A stretch of DNA of 64,000 nucleotides from Colletotrichum lupini (taxonomy: Eukaryota > Ascomycota > Sordariomycetes > Glomerellales > Glomerellaceae). Both the position numbers and the translations under genes were made by a program. The stretch is taken from positions 1,984,001 to 2,048,000 of the forward strand of contig NC_064679.1 of the NCBI RefSeq assembly GCF_023278565.1, given 5' to 3'. Within the stretch, counting starts at the first letter, position 1. Each line of letters starts with the position of its first letter. Below are positions 10,014 to 20,961 of the stretch, piece by piece. Below the pieces are notes generated by a model, which saw only the letters and a program-made list of their open reading frames with translations, ran no database searches and was not told the origin of the DNA.

Positions 10014-11015
10014 AGGGTGATCTAGTCTAAGTACGTCGTGGGCGAAGATCTCGGCATCTTCGGTTCTCATCCCAGCCATTTCATGCTAGAAGCTCCAAAC
10101 ATGAGTACTAACATGAGGTGTGATGAGCAGTTTTGTGGTTTCAGGGTTTTGTTCACCAGGTTCGGGACAATCAAAAGTTTTGTGTTTTCTTTGGAATGAG
10201 CTAGAGGCTCTGACTTTCATTCATTCAGGCTGATCCAGGAGGATCCGGGGGTTGAACGGTTCGAGGTCATGGCCTGGGTATTGTACGATAGGAAAAGAAC
10301 AGCAAATAGCATAACATCATGTTATAACCATTGATGTCCATTCGCAATATGTGACTGATGACGGTGGCATGACTTGTCATGGGCCAAGACATCGAGGAAC
10401 GGGCTTTTAGGCATTCACTGACAAGAAACTTGCTCTGGCTTCTGCACATTAATTCCCCGCCCGCCAATATCGTCTCATCTTCCGAAGAATGCCTCTGATA
10501 TCACCGGTTAGGGCTGGATCAAATGGCAGGCGGATGTCTTGAACGCCCCATCAATAGGGGTTTTAAAGGGGGCTCAATCGACATGCCCAGACTTCCTCGG
10601 CACTACCGGCGCGCGCTTGGCGGCTGTGTTTATCTTATTGACAAAAGTAACGAAAGCGAAGATCCCAGATCCATGGCATTTCGTTGCTGCACACTCTCCA
10701 CAATTCGGGTGAACCGCCAGCCTGGGATTTGACAACGAGAATAGAGTTTACTACGTAAATGAACCCACGATGGACTGCTCCGGAACCCTTAATTGCTTCG
10801 ACGGGCACGCAAGAAAGGAGCGTGAATCTTGGCAATCAAAGTTTAATAAACATGACAAGTGGACACGGACAATGACGACAATCCAGCGTTAAATAAGCGA
10901 CGTGCCCAGCCATTTGGGATTCATACACCATCCCGCGATCCCGCTGCTGATCCAACCTTCGTCACTCGTTTCCTCACACCAGCCATCCATCTCACCCGTT
11001 CACCCGCCAGCAGCC
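10014..11015. other. Intergenic, no supported gene
   Basis: Contains the 3' flank of the BTB gene and the promoter of the CIA30 gene. Short frames have no domain or splice support. Nothing else recognised. Confidence 0.5.
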
Positions 11016-11690
11016 ATGCACATCCCCGTCGCTTTCCGCGCCCTGGCCTCCGCCGCCCTCTTCACGCCCTGGGATAAGAGCCAATGGATCGCTTCTGACG
11101 ACACGGTCCGCAACGGCGCGAGTCATTCCACCCTCGACATCATCGAAGCCGGCGCGGCCGGCAACCCGTTCGCGCAGTCAATTGCAAACTTCCACGGCAA
11201 ACTCGACTACGCGACGCTCGGCGGCGCGGGCTTCGCGTCCCAGCGCACCGTCGACGACTGGCCGAGCCTCGACATCTCGGCGTACGACACCATCACCCTC
11301 GAGATCCCGTTCACGGACGGCAAGAAGTACACGTTCAATCTGAAGGATACGGTGCCGCCGCCCGTGAATGGCGTGGAGCAGTCTGGCGTCAGCTGGGAGT
11401 TTGACTTCCAGATCCCGGCGGTGAATCACACGGACGGCGCGGTCGAGAAGGTGGTGATGCCGTTTAGCGCGTTTGTGCCTACTTTCCGCGGACGGGTTCA
11501 GAATGATGCTGCGCCGCTGAATTTGACGAGCATTAAGAGGGTCAACTTCATGATTCGAAGGTTAGTGAGGTCTGTTTATTGAGAACGTGTGGGTTGGGGC
11601 TAACGTTGTCATAGCTTCTTTGCTGAACAGGATGGGGATTTTGAGCTGCACATCAAGTCTGCGATTGCTTCCAAGGAGGGAAGTAAGTAG
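11016..11690 (+). CDS. CIA30-domain protein (complex I intermediate-associated protein 30 family), 206 aa
   Basis: Exon 1 is 11016-11560; the 54-bp intron 11561-11614 has donor GTTAGT, branch GCTAAC and acceptor TAG; exon 2 is 11615-11690. Splicing joins ATGATTCGAAG to CTTC and keeps frame. The N-terminal part WDKSQWIASDDTVRNGAS matches the W...DD.V.GG.S signature of CIA30 domains, followed by the beta-rich jelly-roll-like fold and C-terminal LHIKSA strand. CIA30/NDUFAF1 proteins act in respiratory complex I assembly, but many short fungal members are cytosolic and uncharacterised. No clear mitochondrial presequence is visible. I chose the ATG at 11016 because conserved sequence begins soon after; an upstream in-frame ATG would add a low-quality extension. 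The stop sits inside AAGTAAGTAG, so a further donor there cannot be excluded. Confidence 0.85.
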
Positions 11691-12994
11691 ATCGTAATTC
11701 ATCACCAGCGATTAATACCATCACAAGCGAAACTTTGCAAACATTCTTAAGGCTCCTCTGAGAAGTGATGAGTCTTAGAGTCTAGACTCAAAGGCCCGGC
11801 CACCGGTTCTCGAAAGGTCCATTTGATCGGTTACACCGCCTGATAACTCTCACAAAATCTTTGGCCCCGCTCTCTCGTCGTCTGATATCTCGTTATAAGC
11901 TGCGTCAAGCACCCTGTGAGCGAACGGAGTCGCACTCCACAACTCGTGGCTTTCCGATACGCGAAGAATTAGGCAGCCTCTTCTCTCACATTCTTCGCAA
12001 CAGCCCCATTCTGCTTAGTATCGCGACCTTGAAAAGCGTCAGCATCACTTTCCAAACTGGACTAAAAATTGAGGCATTGGAGGCGGCCGCCCGACCGCCC
12101 GATGCTCCATTTTCCACAATGTGACCCAGTCTTACGGCCCGCAGGAGAGCACCGACCAAGTCTCTCATGAATCCGCCAAATAACACGCTTAAAATCCAAT
12201 TGTTGGAGGTCACATCGTCTCGCTTTTAGATAGGGACTTTGGTTCATGATAATTAGTATCCTTCATGGGTCGTTCCTCCAAGTTCCATATATCCAGGCCC
12301 GCTTTCCCTGCATGTGACAGTTCGCCGACCGCATGCTGATCTTTCTCGGTTAGTGCTCCCGAAAGCTAAGTGGACTCAAGCTTCTGCCCTGCTAGGTTTC
12401 GTTCCGCGACCTTCCTATTCCTCTCTACGGCACTTGACATGTAGCATTCTTCACTCAGACTAAGCTTTGAAGGAACAGAGTAGCCACTGCCATTCAGACA
12501 TTCATGGGGATAGAAGGCTATACTGAAGATACATCCTGAAGTGGATTGCTGCCTCGACATCCTCGCAGGGTAACAACTCCATCATTGTCTGGGAGAACTT
12601 GTGACGACGTGATCTCGGGTCTTCCATGCATTTGAAGAGGCAAAATGTGCACTTAAGCCTGTGCATACCTGTCCGCTGATGGCGAGGCTCACATAACGCC
12701 GTTGTTGTCTGGAAGGCCTGGTTATCCTCGAACGAATGGTCGAGAACTGTTGCGATAGGCCATCGCGAAGAATAGTCGTGCAGTTTACCTACAAGGCTGA
12801 GCCGACATGGCCGAGACCCCTGTTTTTAGTGAGCTTACATGTAACCTTACTTCAAGCTCTGTGGAGAATACATCTCGGTTGAGGCTTTTGAAAAGGACTT
12901 TGGTCAAGCATGCAGCTCCGCCCAGACCCGTCTCGAGACTTGTCCCAAAAGAAAGGCTTCACCGAAGAGTTATTCGTCTGCTCTCACAATTAGC
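11691..12994. other. Intergenic, no supported gene
   Basis: Only short overlapping frames without domains or paired splice sites. A GC palindrome-like GGCGGCCGCCCG lies near 12083. The region ends in the promoter of the secreted-protein gene. Confidence 0.5.
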
Positions 12995-13002
12995 TATAAA
13001 AG
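12995..13002 (+). promoter_or_regulatory. TATA box of secreted-protein gene
   Basis: TATAAAAG lies 93 bp upstream of the ATG at 13095, followed by a CT/CA-rich leader and the start context CAAGATGG. A strong TATA box is common for highly inducible fungal genes. Confidence 0.6.
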
Positions 13003-13094
13003 AGCAAAGCCATTCCCAATGTCTAGATTTCTACTCTCAGCACCGGCATTCATCTCATCAAGACTCAAGCTCAGAGCCCGCTCAAGTCTTCAAG

Positions 13095-13733
13095 ATGGTC
13101 AACGTTGCCCTCTCTACCCTGGCTGTCTTGGCCGCGGCTCCCTTCATTGGAGCCGTCCCCACCGCGACCCAGTCTGATGCCGCGGAAGTCTTCTCCTTCG
13201 CCAAGTGGGTCGATGGCATTATTGCCAACCCCGAAGGAGACAACTTGACTCCCAGCCAAGCTGTCGAGGCCTGGAGAGAATCTGTCAACGCCACCGAGTC
13301 TGACGGCACCACTTCGACCAACAGCCTTCTCCAGAAGCGCGTCACTTGCAACACTGTTGCCGGCACTGAAGCCTCCGTATGTCCCTTTCTCTCTTGTAGC
13401 ACCCTGGCTTGATAGGATCGAGACCGCTGACATAGATCCGAACCAGGTCCCTGACGCGGTATCTTGCATCAACGACCTTGCCCGTAAGGGCAGCCAGGCA
13501 TGCGTTGTTTCGTCTGTCTCTGTCTTCTGTCTCCTTGGCAATGCTCAAATCACCGGTGTCAAGGGAGGCACTAACGCGGCCTCTACTACTTCAGCTTGGT
13601 GAGAACTGGCCCCTGATCTCTTAATTGTGTGACATCAGATACATAATGCTGATACCTCTGCCCCAGTAACGACGTTGCCCGTGCCGGCGGTCTTATTATG
13701 GACAGCTGCACTCGTGCGGACAACACTGTCTAG
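13095..13733 (+). CDS. Small secreted six-cysteine protein with Kex2-type propeptide, 166 aa as read
   Basis: Exons 13095-13376, 13447-13598 and 13667-13733. Introns have donors GTATGT and GTGAGA, branch-like CTGAC/CTGAT and acceptors CAG. Residues 1 to about 22 form a classical signal peptide ending near AVPTA. A propeptide with one NAT glycosylation sequon follows and ends at Lys81-Arg82, a Kex2-type site. The predicted mature part is about 84 residues with Cys85, 101, 113, 122, 145 and 159, enough for three disulfides. The frame ends at TAG 13731-13733, but 20 more sensible codons ending RRPGL continue to a second TAG at 13794-13796. This suggests CAG became TAG. The gene lies 1.2 kb from the AT-rich block, a typical setting for fungal effector-like genes. 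Function not recognised; no activity is claimed. Confidence 0.8.
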
Positions 13734-13796
13734 GGCCAAGAGTATGCGTGGGGCAACGGCAATCTGCTGGTGCACATCCGAAGGCCCGGTTTGTAG
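13731..13796 (+). other. Probable lost C-terminal extension after premature TAG
   Basis: After TAG 13731-13733 the same frame continues for 20 codons (GQEYAWGNGNLLVHIRRPGL) to a second TAG. The composition is coding-like. C-to-T at CAG is RIP-type. If the allele is fixed, the encoded protein lacks its C-terminal strand. Confidence 0.5.
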
Positions 13797-14062
13797 ATGG
13801 CTTTGGCATGCGCTCTCGAGATAGAGAGAGAAGATCACGCGAGAGAGTTATGGAACCGTGGAGGGTTCTGCGAGAGCAGTGTCTATCCGCCTCCAGTTCA
13901 ATGGTATACACATAATAGTCTAAGTCGCACGTCCGTCTACAGTGTGAGATTCGATGGACGGCCCGTAATGAAGGTGCTTGAAATAAAAAAGCATCTAGAT
14001 AAAATCACTATGAATAACTACCTACACAACCAGGGAAAGATCAAATGAAACGATAATTAGGC
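13797..14062. other. Intergenic between convergent genes
   Basis: Holds the 3' flanks of the plus-strand secreted-protein gene and the minus-strand broken gene. No further feature seen. Confidence 0.5.
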
Positions 14063-14974
14063 CTAGCTGTGACTCCCCGAACTAGTGAATGTCTGGGAGG
14101 TTGATCCAGGCTTTGAGACCATGTATGACGGCCAGAAATCTTCGGTGGTCGCACCTTCCATACACACAAACTCGTCCCCGTAACCCCCATCCCAGTTCTG
14201 AAAGTCCACGCCTGGCCAATCGAAAGCGTCCCCAGCTGGTAGATCCGAGACGATGGGGGGTTGATGACCTCCAGTGGAGATGGGAGGCCCATTCTGCATC
14301 AACACGCCAGGTGCTGGACAAGTCTGGACATGTTAGTACTTACAGAATAACCTTTGGCAAAACTCACCATCTGAGTAACATTTGGCGTGGGGGCTCGCTC
14401 AACTTTAGGTGCAATCAGTCGTTCGCGGCTAATCTTCATTGTTGTGTAAGTATGAGGATCACAGCCTGAACCCGGTGCAAGAACCTACTGAAGAGGACTT
14501 CAAACCAGTTGGTGTACTATTGTATATCACAGGTGCGCCCTGGGGTGAAGATTGTAGTGTGACAATTACACCCGGCGACTCGCCATCATCGAAAACGTCG
14601 TCGACTTGACTGTGAATCACCGAAACAGCAGCCTTGCCCTTCATGGGTGTTGACATCTGCATCATATTGTTGTTTCTCGCCATCTTGTAACGCTCATAGT
14701 CAGCATACTTGGAGCCTTGGAGAAGAACTTTCGTCCCTCTATGTAGGATCTCCTGAATGGTCTGTAATGACAGACCAGAACCTTGTGGTATAAAAGCGAA
14801 GATGTCTTCGGCAGTCTTCAGGACGAAAGTCTCACATCCCTCAGCGGCTATGTCGTGGTGTTCTATCACAGGATCAAAAGCTATAATAACCGTCGTCAGC
14901 AGCTGTCTACATAATAATGCTAGTGCCACACACTTTGCGAAGGTATCTCTTCATCATCGGGAAAAAGCAGATTC
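14063..14974 (-). pseudogene. 3' part of split gene (probable zinc-finger protein), disrupted by hAT-like insertion
   Basis: Reading 5' to 3' on the minus strand, the exons are 14974-14934, 14880-14531, 14484-14368 and 14323-14063. Introns of 53, 46 and 44 bp have donors GTGTGT, GTGATA (weak) and GTGAGT; the clearest branch is ACTAAC before the last exon. All junctions keep frame, and the final exon is 87 codons including stop. The protein begins NLLFPDDEEIPSQ, runs through FDPVIEHHD and ends with an acidic/aromatic tail (DWPGVDFQNWDGGYGDE). The LFPDD-x-x-IPS motif is common in fungal C2H2 proteins just after the zinc-finger block. Upstream the frame runs straight into the end of the AT-rich element. 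The missing 5' part is at 44733-46067. Confidence 0.75.
14967..14974. repeat. Left target-site duplication GCAGATTC
   Basis: Eight bases identical to 44733-44740, immediately outside the inverted ends of the 29.8-kb block. Eight base pairs is the hAT-type duplication length. Confidence 0.9.
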
Positions 14975-14995
14975 CAGCGCACATACCCATTCAAA
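14975..14995. repeat. Left terminal inverted repeat of hAT-like block
   Basis: Pairs with 44712-44732; 18 of 21 positions match, with mismatches at positions 7, 8 and 17. Confidence 0.85.
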
Positions 14996-15165
14996 TCAAT
15001 CAAACAAATAAGTCAAACAAACAGTCAAATATAGGAACTTCAGCAAGTCAAACAATCAAATATTCCAGCCCGTATATTTAATATATTTGATCAAATCTAG
15101 AATCCAAGGGTGGGCCCGAATATACCAATAATATACTAAGAAAATACGGAAAAAAAGGGGCCGCC

Positions 15166-15262
15166 CGGACCCGGATTCGAACACCGGACCTCCGGAATTA
15201 AAGTAGATCCGCCCCAAAAAATCCGGCGCCTACGGCGCCGTATCCACTAGACCATTTATACG
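15166..15262 (-). pseudogene. Degenerate tRNA-like / Pol III element
   Basis: On the minus strand an A-box-like TGGTCTAGTGGATA is followed, after a GGCGCC-GTA-GGCGCC hairpin and a CCGGA/TCCGG stem with a long intron-like loop, by a B-box-like TGTTCGAATCC. The 3' flank GGGCGGCC would fit a 5' acceptor GGCCGCC, but the present 5' side (GTATAAA) does not pair. The T stem is imperfect. This is a relic tRNA gene or a tRNA-derived short element. It lies in the non-RIP border just before RIP-mutated DNA begins. Confidence 0.4.
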
Positions 15263-15669
15263 TCTAATATTCCTTTATTTCGGCTCTATTCTACCTTACC
15301 GGGAGGAGGGGGCAGGTCGCTTCCCCTATAATACTCGAAGTACTATCGACGGTAGTAGCTATATATACAATAGTTACTACTTAAATAATCGTTATAAGAT
15401 AGTTATTAAGAGTTTTAGGAGTTATAAATAAGTTATATTCTTTTTATATAAATCTAAGTAACGGTAATATTAAACGAAAATATATAATTAATAATAAGTA
15501 TTATATTAATTCGAATAGTATAAACGCCTTCCCTATATTATTATAACCTATATTATTTTCTTTAGAATTATTATAGTATTAGTATTATTAGTAAGTAGCT
15601 ATTATAATATTACTATTACCCTTTAGGGCCTTCGGTAGTCTCTTCGCGCTATTAGTATTATTAGTACTA

Positions 15670-15725
15670 TTAGTGCTATTATTATTATTATTATTATTAC
15701 TATTATTACTACTACTATTACTCTA
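15670..15725 (+). repeat. (ATT)n/(ACT)n microsatellite
   Basis: A run of ATT triplets interspersed with ACT at the end. Confidence 0.8.
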
Positions 15726-16267
15726 GCTACGCGCTTATTAAGTTAATATACTCCTCGTTACCGGGCTCGGGCTAAAAAAAAGAGAGATTATTAGTTAGTT
15801 ATTTACTATTAGTAAGAAAGAACTAGAGGAAGACGTATATTTATTATTATTATAATAATAGTATTATCTTTTTTAGACTTTACTTAACTAGCGGGCTATA
15901 GCTCTAGGCTCGGGCTCGGACTAAACTCTAGCGTAGGGCCTCGGCTAGCTTCCTTAGCCTCTAATTATTATATAATAATTATTTAAGCCTTATTAGCCCG
16001 CGGGCTAGATCTTTTAACTTTAATACTTTAAAGGGCGTAGCGCTCGATTATAATATTAGTAATAATAACAAATAGGGGGCTTGGGCTATTATTATTATTA
16101 AAAGCTATTATAAATAAGTAAGTAGTTTAGATAGGAAGAAATTAGTATAATTAATATATTATAATTTAGTTTAATAAAAGGGTATTATACTTAGCGAGGA
16201 AAGAAAATAATATAATATTTAATATAATATATATTTTTAATATAATATATAATATATAATATATAGG

Positions 16268-19200
16268 GAATTAATAGGGATATATAACGAATTAATACGG
16301 ACGCATAGCTCTTAGGGACGCATATTTTTCTTTATTTTTAATTAGTTTAAAAATTTATTATTAATATACTTAAATTCTATTACTTTTTTTTAAAATACTT
16401 ATCCTTTTTTATAATCTCTTTCATACGATTATATTTTAAGGGAGCTTTATTACGAAGCTATTATTAATTTAATATATTTTACGTCCTCTTTTCTTTAAAA
16501 CTATATTAGTTTATATATTATAAAATAGCTCTTTTAATAACTTACGTACTAAGCTTACGTTGCTAAGCTTAGTTTAATAACTTAAATGATTAAAACTATT
16601 TTATAAAACGCTAACGCTTTAATAATAATAATATATTATTATTTCTTATTTTAAATAAAAGTTATATTAGTATTAGTTAGTTTTATAAAGTTAACGATCC
16701 TTATATATATAGTAATTTAATAAATAATATCTTACCCGAGTTATTATAAAAAACGCGATTATTATTTTACTATCCGTACCGATATATTAAAATAAAACTA
16801 ACTTTTTATTTTAATTAAAAATTCTTTAATAAAACTAATACTCTTTAGCTTTTTATTATTTTTTAATTTTTATTAGCGCGCAGTCCTCCCCCTTTTAATA
16901 AAGAGTTTAAATAGCTTATATTTTATTTTATATATTATTTTTTAAAAAGAATATAAACTACTTAATATATTACCCTCCCCTAAATATTACTAAAGCTTAG
17001 TCCCTCTCCTTTTTTTAATAAATCTTAATAACCTACTTAGCTTATTATAAAATAGTTTAATAATATTCTTTAGCTTATTATACGAGTTATTAAGACTAAT
17101 AAAAAGTTAATAACTAGCCTTATTTAATAATATAAGTAAAGCTATTTATAATAAGAAACGTGGGGGTTTTAAACGAACTTATTATTTTATTTATTTTTAT
17201 AATAAAACCCTTTTTTAAGTTTATTATTTTTTTAAACTATAGCTTTTTATTATACTTAAAATAATAAATCCTCCTCCCCTCTCTTAAATAAAACCTTAAA
17301 CTTACTAATTCTTAGCGGCCTAAAGCTAATAATAAATACTTTTTTTAATTAAGTTAATACTTTTACTAAGGTTAATAGCTTTAGTATTATAAAATATTAT
17401 AAGTATAAGTAAAATAAGAAGAATACTTAGTATATATTTTAATATAATTAATATAAATATCCTAAGCCTAGCTATAGTATAAGTCTAAGGTAACGGAGAT
17501 TTTAAAAATATAGCTATAAATAGAAATTAATTACTAAAGCTAAGGTTAAGGGATAGTAGTTATTATAATAATATAAAGATCCTTAATATAATTAATATAA
17601 CTATAAGCTTAGTTTTAAAATATTTATATACCTTTTTAATTATAAACTTACTTAGTTAGTTAAGGATATTATTAAAATTATAAGCTAATAAGTTAGGATT
17701 TAGGTATATAACGTACGCACTATTATTTAAGAATAGTTCTTAGAGTTTTTATTTACTTAGCGAAATATTTATAACGCTAGGGCTTATATAAACTAAGAAA
17801 AACTAGTTAAATACTTACTAATTATAGCATTAATTAAGCTATTTAATAAGCGAAATATCCTATATATAGTAAAATAGGTAAATAACGAGCTAAACTACTT
17901 TATTAGCCTTATTTAGACCTTTTTTTATTATTTTTAAATATAGAAGCGATTCCCTAAGGTAATTAGTTTTAATAATATTTATAATACTAATCGCTTTAAG
18001 CTTCCTCTTTTTTAAACTATTAAATAGACCTACTTTAGATTTATTTATAATACCGCGTTTAGCCTTATTAATAACAAGAAATTAGAGGGTTTTTAGTTTT
18101 TTTTAATAAGTATTTATTAACTTATAAACTAATACTTAGTCCGTTACTTTATTATTATTATTATAAATTATAATAAATAAATAAAGGCTATACTAAACGA
18201 GTAATTCTCGGACGTTTAGTAATAACTTTATATTCTATTATATTAACTTTAATATTATACTTAGGGCTAAATAAAAATAAGTTAAGGACCGTAGCTATAA
18301 TAATAATAATAATAGGTTTAATAACGAGGGATATTAGTTATTAATATAAGTAATAGCTACGCTAAGTAATAAGGATAAGGCTTATATTAATATACTTATT
18401 AATAAGCCCCCCCCTTATATATATTATAGGGTTTTTATAATATAGAAGTTTATTATTTTTATTAAAACTAAGTATATTTTTAAAAAAGCCTAGACTAAGC
18501 TTTATAAAGAGTTTAATAATTAATACTTAATTTTCTAATATCTCTATATAATATACCTATTTTCAAGAATATAATAAGCCCGTTATTTTATTTAAAAATA
18601 CTAGAACTTTAGTACTCGTATTATTTTTAGTACTAAGTTAAGTAATAATAATATTAAAGGTTATTTTTTTAAATAGTTTTAGTTACTTATATTAACTTAT
18701 TAATATTATATAAAATATAATTAGTAATTAGGAGCTATATTTTTATTAAGTTTATATAAAAAACGAAGTATTTATAAACTAGGAGTATATAAGTACTCGC
18801 TTTAAATACTTAAGCAAACTTTAAATAATACTTTTTTTAAAATATCTTACTTTAATTAGGACGTAAGGCCGGTTTATAAAAAAAGTAATACTATTTAATA
18901 AGAGGCTATTCTTAGACCCCCTCAGATCTTATAATCTAAATTATATTATTTTAATTAAACTAAGTATTTTATATTATTATAAAATCTATTTTAAAATATT
19001 AAATTTAGCTATTTTTAATAAGTAAGAAGTATATCCTTAATAGCGTTTTTAAGAGACGTTTTTTTTAAATTTATATTACCGGATTTTTAATTTTAAGATT
19101 ATTATATCCTTTTATAATAAGCTAAAAAATATAGTATAGCTTATTTTATTATAACTAGCCTTATTTAAAAAAGGCCGGTTAGCTAATTAAGCCCGTACTA

Positions 19201-19849
19201 TTTATAATAACTAAAGCGCTAATAATAAAAAGCGAGGCCGCTTATTTAAGAATAAAAATAAGTTAATACTAGCTAGGCTTATAAAAAAGATAAATTAGCT
19301 AAATTAAAGCTAAATATTAAGCTTATTTTAATAATAAATAAGGAGCTAGTTTAGCGTTTTCAATAAGGGGAGAATAATAAGGAATTATATAAATAAACGG
19401 CTAATATAGCTTAGTATTTAGAAAAAACGGAGCTAATAAAAAGTAGTTTATAATAATAATAAATTATTATAACTACGTTAAAAAAGGTAGTTAAATAGAC
19501 GTTATTATAATTGACTTTTTATATATTTTAAGTATATAGTACGAAAAAGCTTTACTTATTTAAAATTTATAAAAGCTTAGATTACTAGCTTATTTAAAAT
19601 TTATAAATCTTAAATAGGTAATATAGCGGTTCTAAATAAGTATAGGGGTTATAATAATATTCTTATTTTTAAAAATCTTAAACTAGAGCTTAAGTTAGAG
19701 AGGATAATAAAAATAGTTATATTAATATAGTTACTTTTACTACTTTTATAAAGAAGTACTATTTTTTTAAACTAATTAGAAATAGAGAATATTATGCGTC
19801 CCTAAGAGCTATGCGTCCGTATTAATTTATTATGCGTCCCTATTAATTC
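16268..19849 (+). mobile_element. TIR transposon A, copy 1 (RIP-mutated, 3,582 bp)
   Basis: Bounded by inverted repeats of about 60 bp. The left end carries GAATTAATAGGG, then ATTAATACGGACGCATAGCTC, then TTAGGGACGCAT; the right end carries the complement (ATGCGTCCCTAAGAGCTATG...). The repeats hold internal GACGCAT direct words. TA precedes the ends at several of the four termini, compatible with a TA duplication, but the AT-rich flanks make this undecidable. Nearly the same length and, in reverse, the same internal order as the copy at 53023-56601. Coding capacity is destroyed by RIP, so the superfamily is not assigned. Confidence 0.8.
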
Positions 19850-20555
19850 TTAATATAATATATAATATATATATACTTATAAATATTATAAAATTAGTAA
19901 GATAGATATAGTAGAGAGACTTATTATAGAACTTAGTACTTACCTACCCGTTTAAGGTACCAAAGTTAAAAAACCGCTCTAGGTAAAAGGGCTATATTAA
20001 ATATTATATAAAGTATTATATAAAGCTTATTTACGGCCGTATAAGCTATAAAAAGAAAATAAATAGCGAGGATTACTAAGCGGCTAGATAAAAAGAGCTA
20101 TTATATAATTAGTATATTAGTAAATTTATATATTACTAAAGTAAATATTATATAGTTAGTTTTTATAATTAATATGTGTGTATATATAATTAAGGTTAAA
20201 TTGGTTACCTATACTTAATACGTTTCTAAGAAACGGGCTATAAGTAGTGCCGACCCGCCTCTAAGTAAGGGACTATATATTAAATAGTATACTACTTATC
20301 CTCTTTTATAATAGTCTACTTTATAACCCTTAAGCCTAAGCCTAAGTTTATATTTTAATATATTATCTCTCCCTCCCTCCCTATAACCTCTATATCTTTT
20401 TATTATATATCTATTATACTAATAATAAGCTATACTAATTTATACTAAAGCGAGAGGGTTAAACTCGAATAATATTATTAATATCGTATTAATATTTCTA
20501 GCACGTATAGCTTTAACGAGGTAATGCGGGATATTCTTATAAAGGTTATAAAAAG

Positions 20556-20742
20556 TGAATATTCATATAGAAGCAAGAATATATGAATATAGGGGATATA
20601 AGCGTATATAAAAGAGGTTTTTGTAGTAAAGAGAGTAATATAGTTGAATTACTATATGAGAAGTTGCTTGCTTAACGAAAGGTCTAGGTAGGCAAATACA
20701 CGCCTACATATAGGCATAAAAACCTCTTACTAGAATATTCCA
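20556..20742 (+). mobile_element. Possible solo LTR (187 bp), not RIP-mutated
   Basis: Starts TGAATATTC and ends GAATATTCCA, an imperfect terminal inverted repeat of TG...CA type, and contains a TATA-like GTATATAAAAGAGG near 20610. No 5-bp flanking duplication is evident. It keeps CA and TG dinucleotides unlike the DNA around it. Confidence 0.35.
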
Positions 20743-20744
20743 TT

Positions 20745-20773
20745 GCTTATTAATTATGATATAATTAATAAGC
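20745..20773. repeat. Perfect 13-bp inverted repeat, 3-nt loop
   Basis: GCTTATTAATTAT, then GAT, then its exact complement. It lies within the RIP-poor island and would form a stable hairpin. Confidence 0.85.
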
Positions 20774-20863
20774 GTATACGTAAGTGAATGCGTAATCGTA
20801 GTACGTAATTCCGCCTCGAGTAAATTCCAGATTATTCAGTTACCTTCCAGTACTTTCCATTGC

Positions 20864-20961
20864 TCACGTAAGCTTATATAAGCAGTATTGCTTACATAAT
20901 CAATACCTATAATAATCTACAGAAATCGTAGATTAATATGGTATATAGTTTGCTTACGTGA
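20864..20961. repeat. Nested hairpin, outer arms TCACGTAAGC
   Basis: The outer 10-bp arms (20864-20873 and 20952-20961) are perfect inverted repeats. Inside them a second stem pairs AATCTAC with GTAGATT across a 7-nt loop, near 20930-20955, with further partial pairing outward (ATACC with GGTAT). It could fold as a long cruciform or a structured RNA. Confidence 0.7.

Noticed and set aside
9103..10079. Two long frames (305 aa plus, 282 aa minus) overlapping the BTB gene
   Set aside because: Both are low-complexity shadows of the GC-rich, repeat-encoding BTB reading frame; the BTB frame has the domain and splice support.
20556..20742. Complete LTR retrotransposon starting here
   Set aside because: No second copy of the 187-bp unit was found at a suitable distance, and no 5-bp duplication; kept only as a possible solo LTR.
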